A stretch of DNA of 45,028 nucleotides from an uncultured Bacteroidales bacterium (GCA_905235855.1 CAJONE010000020.1:1-45028); one strand, 5' to 3'. Shown: positions 27,001-35,121, counted from the stretch's first letter. The notes: generated by a model from the letters alone, not told the origin. Numbers and translations: made by a program.

Positions 27001-27857
27001 TAGCCGTCCTTTGCATAGGCTCCTTGACCTGTAAGACGAAATCCGATCATAGTACGTTCCGTGACACCACCATCAGGCTGGGTCTTTTTCTGTTTATAAA
27101 TTGGACCTGTCAGATAGAGCATAAGAGTGTTCAAGAGACGATAGTCAATATAGGTTTCATATTTGACAACACCCTTGAACTGGCTTGAGGGCGGTTTAAG
27201 CGTAATAATTTGAGTACCACCGATAGCTTCACCAATGCTTGCGGGTGTACCGCCAAGTATAACTTGGATTTCGGCGATAGCCTCTTTTGGAGCACTGATT
27301 CCAGTACGTTTACGTACACCGCCCTGCATGGTTACCATACCACCTTCACCACGAGCGGAGCCTGATCCACCGTCGTCGTAACCGATACCGCCGACCGCAG
27401 CCACAATAGCATCTACCGAGTTACCTGGCATCTTGGCAATGTCATCGGATGTGATACGCTGACCAGACTCAGGAGTACCGACTTCGAAAATAGGTGCACG
27501 GTCGGCTTCCACAACAAGTTCAGTCATGACCGTAGCCGAGGATTTCATCTTGAAATCGACTATGGTGAAACCCGAGGCCTTGACATTGACACCCGTTTTA
27601 AGCTGGCCTTCGTAGCCCACACTGGTTACTTTAATGTCGTAGGAACCGACCTGAAGACCTTTGATTGTGTAAACGCCGTCAAAATCAGTTTGACCAGCGC
27701 CCACACGCTCTCCGTTCTGCATGGCAATGACGTTGATAAACGACATTGGTTCGCCTGACTTAGCATCGGTCACAGTACCTTTCAAAATACCCTGCGCCTG
27801 CAAAACTCCATGAGCCAGCAAAAGCAGACCGATTGACATTAGTACTTTCTTGAACAT
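24069..27857 (-). CDS. TonB-dependent receptor with N-terminal carboxypeptidase-regulatory-like domain
   Basis: The 1262-residue protein has a signal peptide ending VLQA (about residue 21). A CarboxypepD-reg-like domain follows (about 22-110, GTVTDAKSGEPMSFINVIA), then a plug domain (about 120-250) with SDDIAKMPGNSVDAIVAAVGG, GISAPKEAIAEIQVILGG and IGGTQIITL. A long 22-strand-type barrel ends TWKVSLSYNF with a terminal Phe. A Gly/Ser/Asp-rich loop (YDDGGSGSARGEGG) interrupts the plug. Family members import large substrates across the outer membrane with TonB energy or serve as surface scaffolds. No SusD partner follows; instead a giant secreted protein and a PorV-like barrel do, so a role linked to surface protein assembly is as likely as nutrient uptake. 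Confidence 0.9.
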   Translation of the reverse strand: MFKKVLMSIGLLLLAHGVLQAQGILKGTVTDAKSGEPMSFINVIAMQNGERVGAGQTDFDGVYTIKGLQVGSYDIKVTSVGYEGQLKTGVNVKASGFTIVDFKMKSSATVMTELVVEADRAPIFEVGTPESGQRITSDDIAKMPGNSVDAIVAAVGGIGYDDGGSGSARGEGGMVTMQGGVRKRTGISAPKEAIAEIQVILGGTPASIGEAIGGTQIITLKPPSSQFKGVVKYETYIDYRLLNTLMLYLTGPIYKQKKTQPDGGVTERTMIGFRLTGQGAYAKDGYYRAKKGRYKVVNDDKVAIIRDNPLSFDMVEHTINYRAEEELHADDFHTVTQKPHTSYYSVAVEGAIDFRFTDYATLTITGEYSRGMYPSTGSSYWALNMAEGSGGVEVDQSYGITVDFTQRFKDAKSQSDESTLPETKSTAAVSNVMYNITAMVSRATAINYNSNFGKSIDDVFKYGHISTFNTTMSPSFTSKLFDNHGVSQYALVQDSWIENVDMESYKNGVDPANARLARYALQVYENEEYRPYMTNRDNIRELKGLYNGDSPSSVYGMFYNTGVQNTSYGMSQTDYIYLQAKASALIKGHDLEIGFQYDRYFSSSYSLAAAGLWTLMYQNANRHISQLDYNNPIMEYEGSTLRVRYDRLNNTENQTEFDRNMREYDKEHVGATDWLDVNSYTPEQYAAAGGMDMFSSDELFNSGNAYVSYYGYKHNGEKYNGKWDFNDFFDPASRNHEKYRYLPSFSPTYMAGYIQDRFYFQDLIFNVGVRVDYFDGGQMVLKDPYLLYESYTVADLKKMKQGSDYNGTLANNVEDDWVVYVDDAAAPTPTINGYRSTSSSGTTNWYDANGVAINSPNEIKGTSGKPTPFRTRNVANPDDPTTGSYAFSNNKVLKGAFDEYKPQVVAMPRIAFSFPVGDNSQFKASYDIIARRPSSGWQANYLGYMYMTQISTISNPNLKPEKITNYEIGFQQALGKGKNKNSAISISAYYKETRDLIQLVQYVGADPNPNYYSYDNIDFKTIKGITIAYDLRQTKNFRVNANYTLQYADGTGLSSTTMTELIKEGYTTLKMLNPIDDDRRHEFKANVDFRYGSGAKYNGPVIKRKIKDKETGELRVKEVKVLENFGINLMAVAQSGRPYTRALSNTQYTIVGSYRGARLPWGFYFDIVIDKTWTIKAGKKDTYLNLALTVHNLFDIRNVTGVFAVTGNPTDDGYLTDPGTQSIINSYLDPQSYRDLYAVYMNNNTWNYSSPRTWKVSLSYNF

Positions 27858-27898
27858 ACTCGAAATTATTACGTTAATACGATTATTTATTTTCTTTA

Positions 27899-28264
27899 TT
27901 AATGACGTGATTCGATAAAATCGTTGTGAAGGATAGCATTGTAAATGACAGCCTGCCGCAAGTCGAATTCAAAGGACTGATTATTTTCGCATACGTTACG
28001 TACTTCAGTTGAACCATTTTTTTTCTTTGAATTGGATGACTTGGTAAAGCCAGATGAAATATCTGATGTTTCGTTCTCGTAGGAGAAATACTCACTGCCT
28101 TGAACATCAAAACACGCATCAACCTGACTATCCATACAATCATCATAAGAATGACTATTATCCTCGGCAGGAGAAACGGGTATGGTACTTTTTGCAGATT
28201 TTCCGACTTTGGCTACAAACAGAACTAAAGCGACCAAAATGAAGAGGATTGTAATGAAATCCAT
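27899..28264 (-). CDS. Small membrane-anchored hypothetical protein
   Basis: I chose the ATG at 28264 (121 residues, start MDFITILFILVALVLFVAKV); the frame has another ATG five codons upstream. Residues 3-19 form one membrane helix, followed by a short basic stretch (KVGKSAKS), which predicts N-out/C-in topology with a cytoplasmic tail. The tail is long, polar, Ser/Asn/Asp-rich and probably disordered, ending in a more structured EFDLRQAVIYNAILHNDFIE. I recognise no family. It sits between secDF (33 bases upstream) and the TonB receptor (41 bases downstream), so it is probably co-transcribed. The size and topology recall accessory translocase subunits such as YajC, but the sequence is not clearly YajC. 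Confidence 0.65.
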   Translation of the reverse strand: MDFITILFILVALVLFVAKVGKSAKSTIPVSPAEDNSHSYDDCMDSQVDACFDVQGSEYFSYENETSDISSGFTKSSNSKKKNGSTEVRNVCENNQSFEFDLRQAVIYNAILHNDFIESRH

Positions 28265-28297
28265 ATTTTTTAGAAACAAGCGGTTTTAGATTTAGTC

Positions 28298-31200
28298 TTA
28301 GTTGTTACGCAAAGCATTTTTCTCTTCCCTACGCTTTGAAATTTCATAGACGATGGGGCAAGCAAGGCATACAGAAGAGAACATACCACAAACGACACCG
28401 ACGAGAAGGGCGAAGATAAACCCACGAATAACCTCGCCGCCAAAAATGAACATCATGAGCAAAGTGACAAAAGTAGTGCCGCTGGTATTGATTGTACGAG
28501 CGAGTGTGGAGTTAATAGCATCATTCATGTGGGTCTTGAGATCACGCTTCGGATAAAGTTTTTTGAACTCGCGTACACGGTCGAAAATAACCACAGTAGC
28601 GTTGATGGAGTAACCGATAACCGTCAATACGGCGGAAATGAAGTACTGATCGACCTCGAGATTGAAAGGCAATAGGCCATACAAGAGAGAGAACATACCG
28701 ATTACCAAAATGGTGTCGTGGGTCAGAGCAGCAACAGAACCAAGTCCAAAACGCCAACTGCGGAAACGGAGACCAATATATACAAATATAATCAAAAGAC
28801 CACCAATAATAGCCCAAATGGAGTGAACCAGATTGTCGTGGGCGATGGTACCTCCGACCTGTTCAGCCTGAATGATACCAAGAGGATTGGTCTCTGTTGA
28901 TTTAAACTCATCGATGGTGATAGGCTTTGCAAAATAGGGTTTTGCACCTTCATAAAGTTTTGCCATTATTTCGTTCTTTACCTCATCGCCGTCTTCCTTT
29001 ACTTTATATTTAGTAGTAATCTTAAGTTGTGTCGAAGGACCATAGGTTTTAACCTCGGGAGCCTCATCGAACTGCCTATTCATACTCGCACGAACATCGA
29101 CAGCACTAACAGGTTGGTCGAAGCGAATAACATAGGTACGACCGCCATTGAAATCGATACCAAAGCTGAGACCCCTGACAGCAAATCCAACCACACAAAC
29201 CAGAATGGCGCAAGACATAATAATGTAGAATACCTTGCGCTTGTCAATGAAATTGATATGGACATTGCGCATAAAGTCAGCACTGAACGGGAACGAGAAG
29301 GTCACCTTCTTGCGAGCGCGGAGAAGATTGTCGATAACAAGACGGGTAATAAAAATACTTGTGAATAGCGAGGTAACAATACCTATGCACAACGTGACTG
29401 CAAAACCGCGAACAGGGCCAGAGCCAAACATAATAAGCACGAGACCCAAAAGGAATGTAGTCACTTGACCGTCAATAATAGCAGAATAGGCATTCTTGAA
29501 ACCGGCATCGACCGAATTGGCGACGCTGGAACCGTTGCGCAGTTCCTCCTTGATGCGTTCGTAAATAATAACGTTGCCATCGACTGCCATAGCCATAGTA
29601 AGGACTATACCGGCAATACCCGGCAGAGTAAGGACCGAACCGATGGATGCCAAGATACCAATGAGGAGAAAGACATTGGTAACAAGAGCCACAACAGAAA
29701 CCCAACCAGCGCGATTGTAGAACACGACCATGTAGATAAGAACCACGACAAAAGCGAGGATGAAGGACCACAACCCTTTCTTGATAGATTCTTGACCGAG
29801 AGACGGTCCGACGACGGCCTCTTGGACTATAATGGCTGGAGCATCAAGTTTTCCTGATTTCAGAATGTTAGCGAGGTCTTTAGCCTCATCGAGAGTGAAA
29901 TCACCGGTGATTGAAGAACGTCCACCTGCAATTTCGCCGTTAACCACAGGTGCGGAATAGACCAAATTATCCATAACAATGGCAATACACTTGCCAACAT
30001 TGGCACCAGTGATTTGTTTCCATTCACGAGCACCCTCGGTATTCATTGACATTGAAATCTCGTTTCCGCCAACTTGGCTAAAATCCTGACGGGCATCGGT
30101 GACGACATCACCACCAAGGACTGGACTACCATCGTTCTCAATAGCAATTGCATATAATTGATATATGTCTTGGTTATCTTTTATGGGCTTGGCGCTCCAA
30201 AGATATTTTACTCGACGTGAGTCGTACCATTTTTTTTCAGCAGCAACTGCAAGCATCTCATTAATAGCATCACGATCACTGCGGCGAGCCAAACCGACAA
30301 CAGGCCCCTTGCTCAACCTGTTATTTTGGTCGATACTGGGTATCAGTTTAGAAAACAAAGGATTGTTTTCTTCAAGTTTCCTTTGATTGGCAGAATTGCC
30401 AGAAGTTTTGTTATCGATTGCCAACTGGCCAGCCAAGGAAGTGTCAGCGACCATACTGTCTCCAACAGCCAAACCGTCGTCTGAAGCAAGAGTGTCGCCG
30501 TCATCCTGCGAAGAAGATCTGATTGCGGCAAGACTTGCGTCGATTTTTTCCAGAGTCTTATAACCGTACTCGTCAAGATTATCACAAGTTCTCCAAAATT
30601 CCAGTTGAGCAGTACTCTGTAGGAGTTTGCGGACACGTTCGGGTTCCTTAACACCAGGCAGTTCAACAAGGATGCGTTCAGATGCCTCAAGTTTTTGAAT
30701 AGAGGGTTGTGCGACACCGAATTTGTCAATACGCTGGCGCAGGCGCTCGTAGGTCATCTCATAAGCAGACTTTGCCGCAGACTGCAGAGCTTTTTTCACA
30801 TCTTCATTTTTTGAACTAGCTTTTATTTCCGGGAGTTTCGGTCCAATAAAATAAGGGGCGAGGCGAAGCTCATTAGTACCATTCATTTCTTTGTTGAGAC
30901 GGTCGATTTCCTCACAGAATAAGGATACAAAGTCTTTGTTTGTAGTCGTTTTCTGGCGGGCAAGAGCAGCTGTCATCGCATTTTCAAAAAGACCATTGTC
31001 GGGGATATCCTTGTGAGCAAGAGAGCGAACCACATCGGAGGTAGACACTTCAAGCATAACGTTCATACCGCCCTTGAGGTCAAGACCGAGGTTGATTTCC
31101 TTACCTTGACACTGACGATAGGTGGAGCCAAGATATACTTTTTCATTAGCCATGGAATCAAGGTAATGAACCTCGTATGCAGTCTTAAGCGAATCGAGTT

Positions 31201-31396
31201 TAACTTGAGTTTCAAGGGCATCATTGTTAGCAAGATTTGCTGCTCTCGATTTAGTAGCTTCGCTTTCGGCATAGGCTTCGGCGGCATTTCTCGCCTTGCG
31301 GTTTACGCTTGCAGTTACAAACGTGTAGGACAATTGGTACAAGCACACCAATACAAAAGCCCACGCTAAAAACCTTATAAGTCCTTTGTTTTGCAT
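28298..31396 (-). CDS. secDF: Fused protein translocase subunit SecDF
   Basis: SecDF uses the proton motive force to pull secreted proteins out of SecYEG on the periplasmic side. The 1032 residues fuse SecD and SecF, as is normal in Bacteroidota. SecD has its first helix near residues 8-28, GLDLKGGMNVMLEV at about 103, a periplasmic domain with an Asp/Ser-rich low-complexity insert around 295-345, and the proton-path motif AMAVDGNVIIYERIKEELR. SecF starts with FGIDFNGGRTYVIRFD and contains SINATVVIFDRVREFKK and TSGTTFVTLLMMFIFGG. The promoter at 31443-31472 precedes it, and four envelope genes follow on the same strand with gaps of 27-41 bases and no terminator seen until 18059-18089, so one long operon is possible. 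Confidence 0.95.
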   Translation of the reverse strand: MQNKGLIRFLAWAFVLVCLYQLSYTFVTASVNRKARNAAEAYAESEATKSRAANLANNDALETQVKLDSLKTAYEVHYLDSMANEKVYLGSTYRQCQGKEINLGLDLKGGMNVMLEVSTSDVVRSLAHKDIPDNGLFENAMTAALARQKTTTNKDFVSLFCEEIDRLNKEMNGTNELRLAPYFIGPKLPEIKASSKNEDVKKALQSAAKSAYEMTYERLRQRIDKFGVAQPSIQKLEASERILVELPGVKEPERVRKLLQSTAQLEFWRTCDNLDEYGYKTLEKIDASLAAIRSSSQDDGDTLASDDGLAVGDSMVADTSLAGQLAIDNKTSGNSANQRKLEENNPLFSKLIPSIDQNNRLSKGPVVGLARRSDRDAINEMLAVAAEKKWYDSRRVKYLWSAKPIKDNQDIYQLYAIAIENDGSPVLGGDVVTDARQDFSQVGGNEISMSMNTEGAREWKQITGANVGKCIAIVMDNLVYSAPVVNGEIAGGRSSITGDFTLDEAKDLANILKSGKLDAPAIIVQEAVVGPSLGQESIKKGLWSFILAFVVVLIYMVVFYNRAGWVSVVALVTNVFLLIGILASIGSVLTLPGIAGIVLTMAMAVDGNVIIYERIKEELRNGSSVANSVDAGFKNAYSAIIDGQVTTFLLGLVLIMFGSGPVRGFAVTLCIGIVTSLFTSIFITRLVIDNLLRARKKVTFSFPFSADFMRNVHINFIDKRKVFYIIMSCAILVCVVGFAVRGLSFGIDFNGGRTYVIRFDQPVSAVDVRASMNRQFDEAPEVKTYGPSTQLKITTKYKVKEDGDEVKNEIMAKLYEGAKPYFAKPITIDEFKSTETNPLGIIQAEQVGGTIAHDNLVHSIWAIIGGLLIIFVYIGLRFRSWRFGLGSVAALTHDTILVIGMFSLLYGLLPFNLEVDQYFISAVLTVIGYSINATVVIFDRVREFKKLYPKRDLKTHMNDAINSTLARTINTSGTTFVTLLMMFIFGGEVIRGFIFALLVGVVCGMFSSVCLACPIVYEISKRREEKNALRNN

Positions 31397-31442
31397 ATTT
31401 TAAGAATTAAGTTTTTATTGTACACAGCACAATTAGAGTATG

Positions 31443-31472
31443 CAAAGGTAACAAATTTTATCAAATGAGCAA
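31443..31472 (-). promoter_or_regulatory. Promoter of secDF
   Basis: The minus strand has TTG at 31472-31470 and TACCTTTG at 31450-31443, separated by 19 bases, matching the Bacteroidetes -33/-7 layout. It ends 46 bases before the secDF ATG. Confidence 0.7.
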
Positions 31473-31492
31473 CACTTTTGTCGAAAAAATAA

Positions 31493-31500
31493 TATTTTTG
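31493..31500 (+). promoter_or_regulatory. Possible -7 element for radC
   Basis: TATTTTTG fits TAnnTTTG, 95 bases before the radC ATG and divergent from the secDF promoter. A TTTG lies upstream but is too close (12 bases) to be a good -33 element. Confidence 0.4.
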
Positions 31501-31595
31501 CAAAACAAACAAACAGAAAAAGCGCCAAGCATTGAATAGTTGTCGGTATTACCGACATCAGAGCATCGCAATCAAGGACGATAACGATACGAAAA

Positions 31596-32333
31596 ATGGA
31601 AGATAAAAAAGAGACGATCAAAATCAAGGTTAACAATCTTACAATCAACCATTGGGATGACAAAGACAAACCCAGGGAAAAGATGCTAACAAAAGGGAAG
31701 AAAGAACTGACAAACGCCGAGCTAATCGGGATTTTGCTTGGAAGTGGAACCCCTGGAACAACAGCTGTGGATCTTGCAAAGAAGATACTAAGCCATACAT
31801 CGGAGACACTTACGCCACTTACACAAGTCGAAATATCTGATTTCATGAAGTTTCATGGAGTTGGCATAGCGAAAGCAGCCACACTGACGGCCGCATTGGA
31901 ACTAGGACGACGTATGGCGAACGAAAACTATATGAGAAAAGAGACTGTGTTGAAAGACAGCACAAACTTGTATGATTACATCCACACCGAAATAGATGAC
32001 TGCGACAGGGAAAAATTCGTTGTGGTTTATCTGAACAACAGAGGTAAAGTCATTGACAAACAGTGCATTTCGCAGGGAGGGATAACCGGTACGCTTGTCG
32101 ATCTGAGAACAATATTCAAATATGCCGTCATGCAAAATGCCGTGAGCATAGCACTTGCCCATAACCATCCATCTGGAAATCTGAGACCCAGCCGAGAAGA
32201 TGAAAACCTGACAAGAAAAATAGTTGAAGCAGGCAAACTTTTGGACATACGCGTACTTGACCACATAATAGTCGGCATAGGCTCACCCGAGTTTGGGAAA
32301 TACTATAGTTTTCGAGATAACGGAAAACTATAA
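31596..32333 (+). CDS. radC: RadC-family JAB/MPN-domain protein
   Basis: The 245-residue protein has an N-terminal helix-hairpin-helix-like region (TNAELIGILLGSGTPGTTAV, then FMKFHGVGIAKAATLTAALELG). The C-terminal JAB/MPN metalloprotease-like domain contains AHNHPSGNLRPSREDENLT, which supplies the HxH and Asp metal ligands, and ends with ILDHIIVG-type sequence (VLDHIIVGIG). RadC was once linked to DNA repair, but its biochemical role is unsettled; relatives occur in mobile elements as well as core genomes. This copy looks like the ordinary chromosomal form. It is divergent from secDF and convergent with folB, the stops being 18 bases apart. Confidence 0.9.
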   Translation: MEDKKETIKIKVNNLTINHWDDKDKPREKMLTKGKKELTNAELIGILLGSGTPGTTAVDLAKKILSHTSETLTPLTQVEISDFMKFHGVGIAKAATLTAALELGRRMANENYMRKETVLKDSTNLYDYIHTEIDDCDREKFVVVYLNNRGKVIDKQCISQGGITGTLVDLRTIFKYAVMQNAVSIALAHNHPSGNLRPSREDENLTRKIVEAGKLLDIRVLDHIIVGIGSPEFGKYYSFRDNGKL

Positions 32334-32351
32334 AACGTTGATAGGATGGCT

Positions 32352-32708
32352 TCAACGCGACACTTCAATCTGTACGGAAGCCGAATCAAGCTGACCTCCC
32401 AAAGGAGGATTAAGTTTGGATATTTTTACAGAAGCCCAACGAACGGCCACAAATTCACGCATAACCCTTTCAAGGATGCGCTGCGCAACATGCTCCAAAA
32501 GGTGAGATGGATTATGCATCTCGTCGGAAACACAGTCATAGAGCAGCTGATAATTGACGGTGGTGTTGATGTCGTCGCAAACCTGCGCATGTGACGTATC
32601 GGCATCAACACATAAGTTGACTATAAAATCGGTACCTACAACCTGTTCCTCGTCAAAGCAGCCATGAAATGCATGAAAACGCATGCCTTCCAAACAAATA
32701 AGAGCCAT
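32352..32708 (-). CDS. folB: Dihydroneopterin aldolase
   Basis: FolB cleaves 7,8-dihydroneopterin to 6-hydroxymethyl-7,8-dihydropterin and glycolaldehyde in folate synthesis. The 118 residues are the usual length. The start ICLEGMRFHAFHGCFDEEQ contains the conserved FHGCF segment and Glu of the active site. The middle NTTVNYQLLYDCV matches the substrate-binding Tyr region. The C-terminal VKISKLNPPLGGQLDSASV carries the catalytic Lys followed by the usual PPxxG. It starts 6 bases after pheS and probably belongs to the isomerase-pheS-folB transcript. Confidence 0.93.
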   Translation of the reverse strand: MALICLEGMRFHAFHGCFDEEQVVGTDFIVNLCVDADTSHAQVCDDINTTVNYQLLYDCVSDEMHNPSHLLEHVAQRILERVMREFVAVRWASVKISKLNPPLGGQLDSASVQIEVSR

Positions 32709-32714
32709 AAAGGT

Positions 32715-33761
32715 TTAGAGAATGTTGGAGAACTGCTGAAGAAACCGGATATCGTTTTCGAAGTAAAGACGCAGGTCGCGAATTTGATACTTAAGCATAG
32801 CCATACGTTCGACCCCCATACCGAGAGCGAATCCGCTAAACTTCTTGCTATCAATGCCGCATGCTTCCAAGACGTTAGGGTCGACCATACCGCAGCCAAG
32901 GATTTCAAGCCAACCGGTACCCTTGCAAATGCTGCACCCTTCACCATGACAGATATTACACGAAATGTCCATTTCGGCGGAAGGTTCGGTGAAAGGGAAA
33001 TAAGATGGGCGGAGGCGAATTTTAGTATCCTCGCCAAACATCTCTTTGGCGAAATAAAGAAGAGTTTGCTTTAGATCGGCGAACGTAACTTTTTTGTCGA
33101 CATAGAGAGCCTCAACTTGATGAAAAATGCAATGAGCGCGAGCTGAGACAGCCTCGTTGCGGAAAACACGACCCGGGGCGATTATGCGAATGGGGGGGGC
33201 AGAATGTTCCATAACTCGTACCTGTACGGATGAGGTATGAGTACGAAGAGCGATATCAGAGGAACCGTTATCCTTTTCCACGAAGAAAGTATCCTGCATA
33301 TCACGTGCCGGATGATCGGGAGGGAAGTTGAGAGCGGAGAATAGATGCCAATCGTCCTCGATTTCGCCCGACTCGGCGACAGTGAAACCGATACGTCCAA
33401 AAATGTCAATAATCTCGTTCATAACAGTCGAGAGAACATGCCGCCCACCGTGAGAGGAGAATTCGGCCGGGAGAGAGAGGTCGACATGGTCACTTTGTGA
33501 CATATTATCCTCGACAAAAGACTTGAATTCCTCGATTTTTGACTGAGCGGCGCTCTTCAGTTGATTAAGCAGAACGCCAATTTCTTTTTTCTGGTCGCCA
33601 GGAAGGGATTTAAACTGGTCAAAAAGAGCACTTATCGCACCTTTTTTCCCAAGATATTTAATGCGAAACAGTTCTATTTCCTCGGCTTTGTTTTTGAACT
33701 GTTCAATGTGGGTTGCCTGAATCTCGCGAAGATAGGCTTCTATTTCGGACTTCATAGACAT
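32715..33761 (-). CDS. pheS: Phenylalanyl-tRNA synthetase alpha subunit
   Basis: PheS forms the (alpha-beta)2 enzyme that charges tRNA-Phe. The 348 residues start with the N-terminal coiled-coil arm. Class II motif 2 is GRVFRNEAVSARAHCIFHQVE, and motif 3 is GFALGMGVERMAMLKY near the end. A Cys-rich insert, SCNICHGEGCSICKGTGW (about residues 275-292), is common in Bacteroidota PheS. The beta subunit gene pheT is not adjacent, which is usual in this phylum. The start codon follows the stop of the upstream isomerase gene directly (TAAATG), a sign of translational coupling, and folB follows 6 bases after the stop. Confidence 0.95.
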   Translation of the reverse strand: MSMKSEIEAYLREIQATHIEQFKNKAEEIELFRIKYLGKKGAISALFDQFKSLPGDQKKEIGVLLNQLKSAAQSKIEEFKSFVEDNMSQSDHVDLSLPAEFSSHGGRHVLSTVMNEIIDIFGRIGFTVAESGEIEDDWHLFSALNFPPDHPARDMQDTFFVEKDNGSSDIALRTHTSSVQVRVMEHSAPPIRIIAPGRVFRNEAVSARAHCIFHQVEALYVDKKVTFADLKQTLLYFAKEMFGEDTKIRLRPSYFPFTEPSAEMDISCNICHGEGCSICKGTGWLEILGCGMVDPNVLEACGIDSKKFSGFALGMGVERMAMLKYQIRDLRLYFENDIRFLQQFSNIL

Positions 33762-34484
33762 TTATTTCTTAAATACTTTCATTTTCATCCTAACATCATT
33801 AAGAGGGCGATCGGACTGGCCGCACTGCACGGCGGCGATTTTGTCGACCACGTCGAGGCCCTCGACCACCTCACCAAAGACAGTGTAGTCGCCGTCGAGG
33901 AAAGGTGTGCCGCCGATGGAAGTATAGGCATCGATTTGGGCCTTGGAGAATTGCTTCTGCAATTGGTGTTCCATCATTTTAAGCTGGTTTGCATTCCAAA
34001 CGTTACCCTGGACAAGATAGAACTGGCACGAGGAAGACTCTTTGTTTGGGTTGACATTGTCGCCCTGCCGGGCGGCCGCGAGCGCGCCTTTTTTGTGGAA
34101 AAGCGAGGGGACAAATTCGGCAGGTATGGTGTAGGGCAAGCCGCCGTCGCCGAGCATCTGTCCAGGTTTTGCGTCTTTAGATTTAGGGTCTCCGCCTTGA
34201 ATCATGAAACCCTTGATAACACGGTGGAACAGAAGTCCATCGTAGAAACCCTCGTTGACAAGCTTGAGAAAGTTGTCGCGATGGCGCGGTGTTTCGTTGT
34301 ATAGTTTCACAATGATATTGCCCAAATCGGTCTCGATAAGAACATAATTTTCAATCTCATCAGAAGGTGTTTCGGCAGTAGCGACCTTCTTGTTATCATT
34401 TGCATTATTAACTGGTTTTTGCGAACAGGCAGCGAATACCAAAGCACTAAAAATTATTAAAAAAGCAACTTTTTTGTTTTTCAT
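33762..34484 (-). CDS. Cyclophilin-type peptidyl-prolyl isomerase lipoprotein
   Basis: I chose the ATG at 34484, giving MKNKKVAFLIIFSALVFAAC, a lipoprotein signal with cysteine at residue 20 (240 residues). A longer start exists but would overlap the promoter box. The mature protein is a cyclophilin domain: IETDLGNIIVKLYNETPRHRDNF, then FHRVIKGFMIQGGDP with the catalytic Arg, a Gln-containing CQFYLVQGN in place of the common SQFFI, and DYTVFGEVVEGLDVVDKI. It should catalyse prolyl cis-trans isomerisation during folding of exported proteins at the periplasmic face. An insert of about 40 residues (around 160-200) after the QGN segment is typical of Bacteroidota members. It heads the pheS-folB run and has its own promoter at 34524-34531. 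Confidence 0.92.
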   Translation of the reverse strand: MKNKKVAFLIIFSALVFAACSQKPVNNANDNKKVATAETPSDEIENYVLIETDLGNIIVKLYNETPRHRDNFLKLVNEGFYDGLLFHRVIKGFMIQGGDPKSKDAKPGQMLGDGGLPYTIPAEFVPSLFHKKGALAAARQGDNVNPNKESSSCQFYLVQGNVWNANQLKMMEHQLQKQFSKAQIDAYTSIGGTPFLDGDYTVFGEVVEGLDVVDKIAAVQCGQSDRPLNDVRMKMKVFKK

Positions 34485-34498
34485 AGCGTAAAAAATGT

Positions 34499-34506
34499 TA
34501 CCTTTG
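34499..34506 (+). promoter_or_regulatory. -7 promoter element for the small lipoprotein gene
   Basis: TACCTTTG is an exact TAnnTTTG match, 55 bases before the ATG at 34562. It interleaves with the divergent minus-strand box at 34524-34531, so the two transcripts would overlap at their starts. Confidence 0.55.
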
Positions 34507-34523
34507 CAATTCATAAACAAGTG

Positions 34524-34531
34524 CAAAGATA
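34524..34531 (-). promoter_or_regulatory. -7 promoter element for the isomerase-pheS-folB run
   Basis: The minus strand reads TATCTTTG, an exact match, 39 bases before the chosen isomerase ATG. It supports the shorter start at 34484 over the one at 34526. Confidence 0.6.
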
Positions 34532-34561
34532 GTAGAATTTATCCACATAGATTTTAAAATT

Positions 34562-34963
34562 ATGAAGAAAAAAAGCATTTTTGCGGCATTAGCGTTGTTT
34601 GTCACAGCATTAAGTGTAGCGACACTTGTTTCGTGTGACAAGGACACGATGTGTTATGTGAAAGTAACTGTTGTTGACGAGTCGAACAACAACAATCCCG
34701 TAAAGGGGGCCTATGTCAAAATAGACAACAACGGCAGTTCAATATTTGCAGAGGGATCGACAAACGACAACGGTGTGTACCAGACAGAATTTGCAGCACC
34801 TGCCATTTTTGACGTACACGTGCTTGATTCGGCAGTTTGGGACACAACCTACAACAAGTTCATGGGTTATCGTACCGGTGAAGCCACATTCAAACTGAAA
34901 ACAGGGGAGACTGTGGATGTTACAGTAGTTCTGAAAGACCATATTTATTATGTTGGCCACTAA
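34562..34963 (+). CDS. Small lipoprotein with carboxypeptidase-regulatory-like fold
   Basis: The 133-residue product has a lipoprotein signal, MKKKSIFAALALFVTALSVATLVSC, with the cysteine at residue 25 followed by DKD, compatible with surface export in Bacteroidota. The mature part is one Ig-like/prealbumin-like beta domain: VKVTVVDESNNNNPVKGAYV, GSTNDNGVYQTEFAAPAIFD and ATFKLKTGETVDVTVVL, the usual pattern of CarboxypepD-reg or CNA-B domains. No catalytic role is expected. It has its own promoter (34499-34506) and terminator (35028-35055), so it is likely a single-gene transcript. Confidence 0.8.
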   Translation: MKKKSIFAALALFVTALSVATLVSCDKDTMCYVKVTVVDESNNNNPVKGAYVKIDNNGSSIFAEGSTNDNGVYQTEFAAPAIFDVHVLDSAVWDTTYNKFMGYRTGEATFKLKTGETVDVTVVLKDHIYYVGH

Positions 34964-35027
34964 TGGCTGGCACGCACGACTACGGTGTGGTTGAGACAAC
35001 ACAGGGCTGAATCGTGTTGAAGAGTAG

Positions 35028-35055
35028 ATAAATCCCTCGAATACGGGGGATTTAT
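35028..35055 (+). terminator. Terminator after the small lipoprotein gene
   Basis: A 9-bp stem (35028-35036 with 35047-35055) has a CCC/GGG top and is followed by a T-rich tail (TTTGGATTTTAT). It begins 65 bases after the stop at 34963. Confidence 0.7.
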
Positions 35056-35121
35056 TTTGGATTTTATATCCGTCCGATAAAGGTTTGAACAGATTGCAAG
35101 CCATTCCTTAAAACAGAATCA

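Noticed and set aside
32336-32357. Small hairpin between radC and folB as a terminator
   Set aside because: The stem is only 6 bp without a T-tract and reaches into the folB stop.
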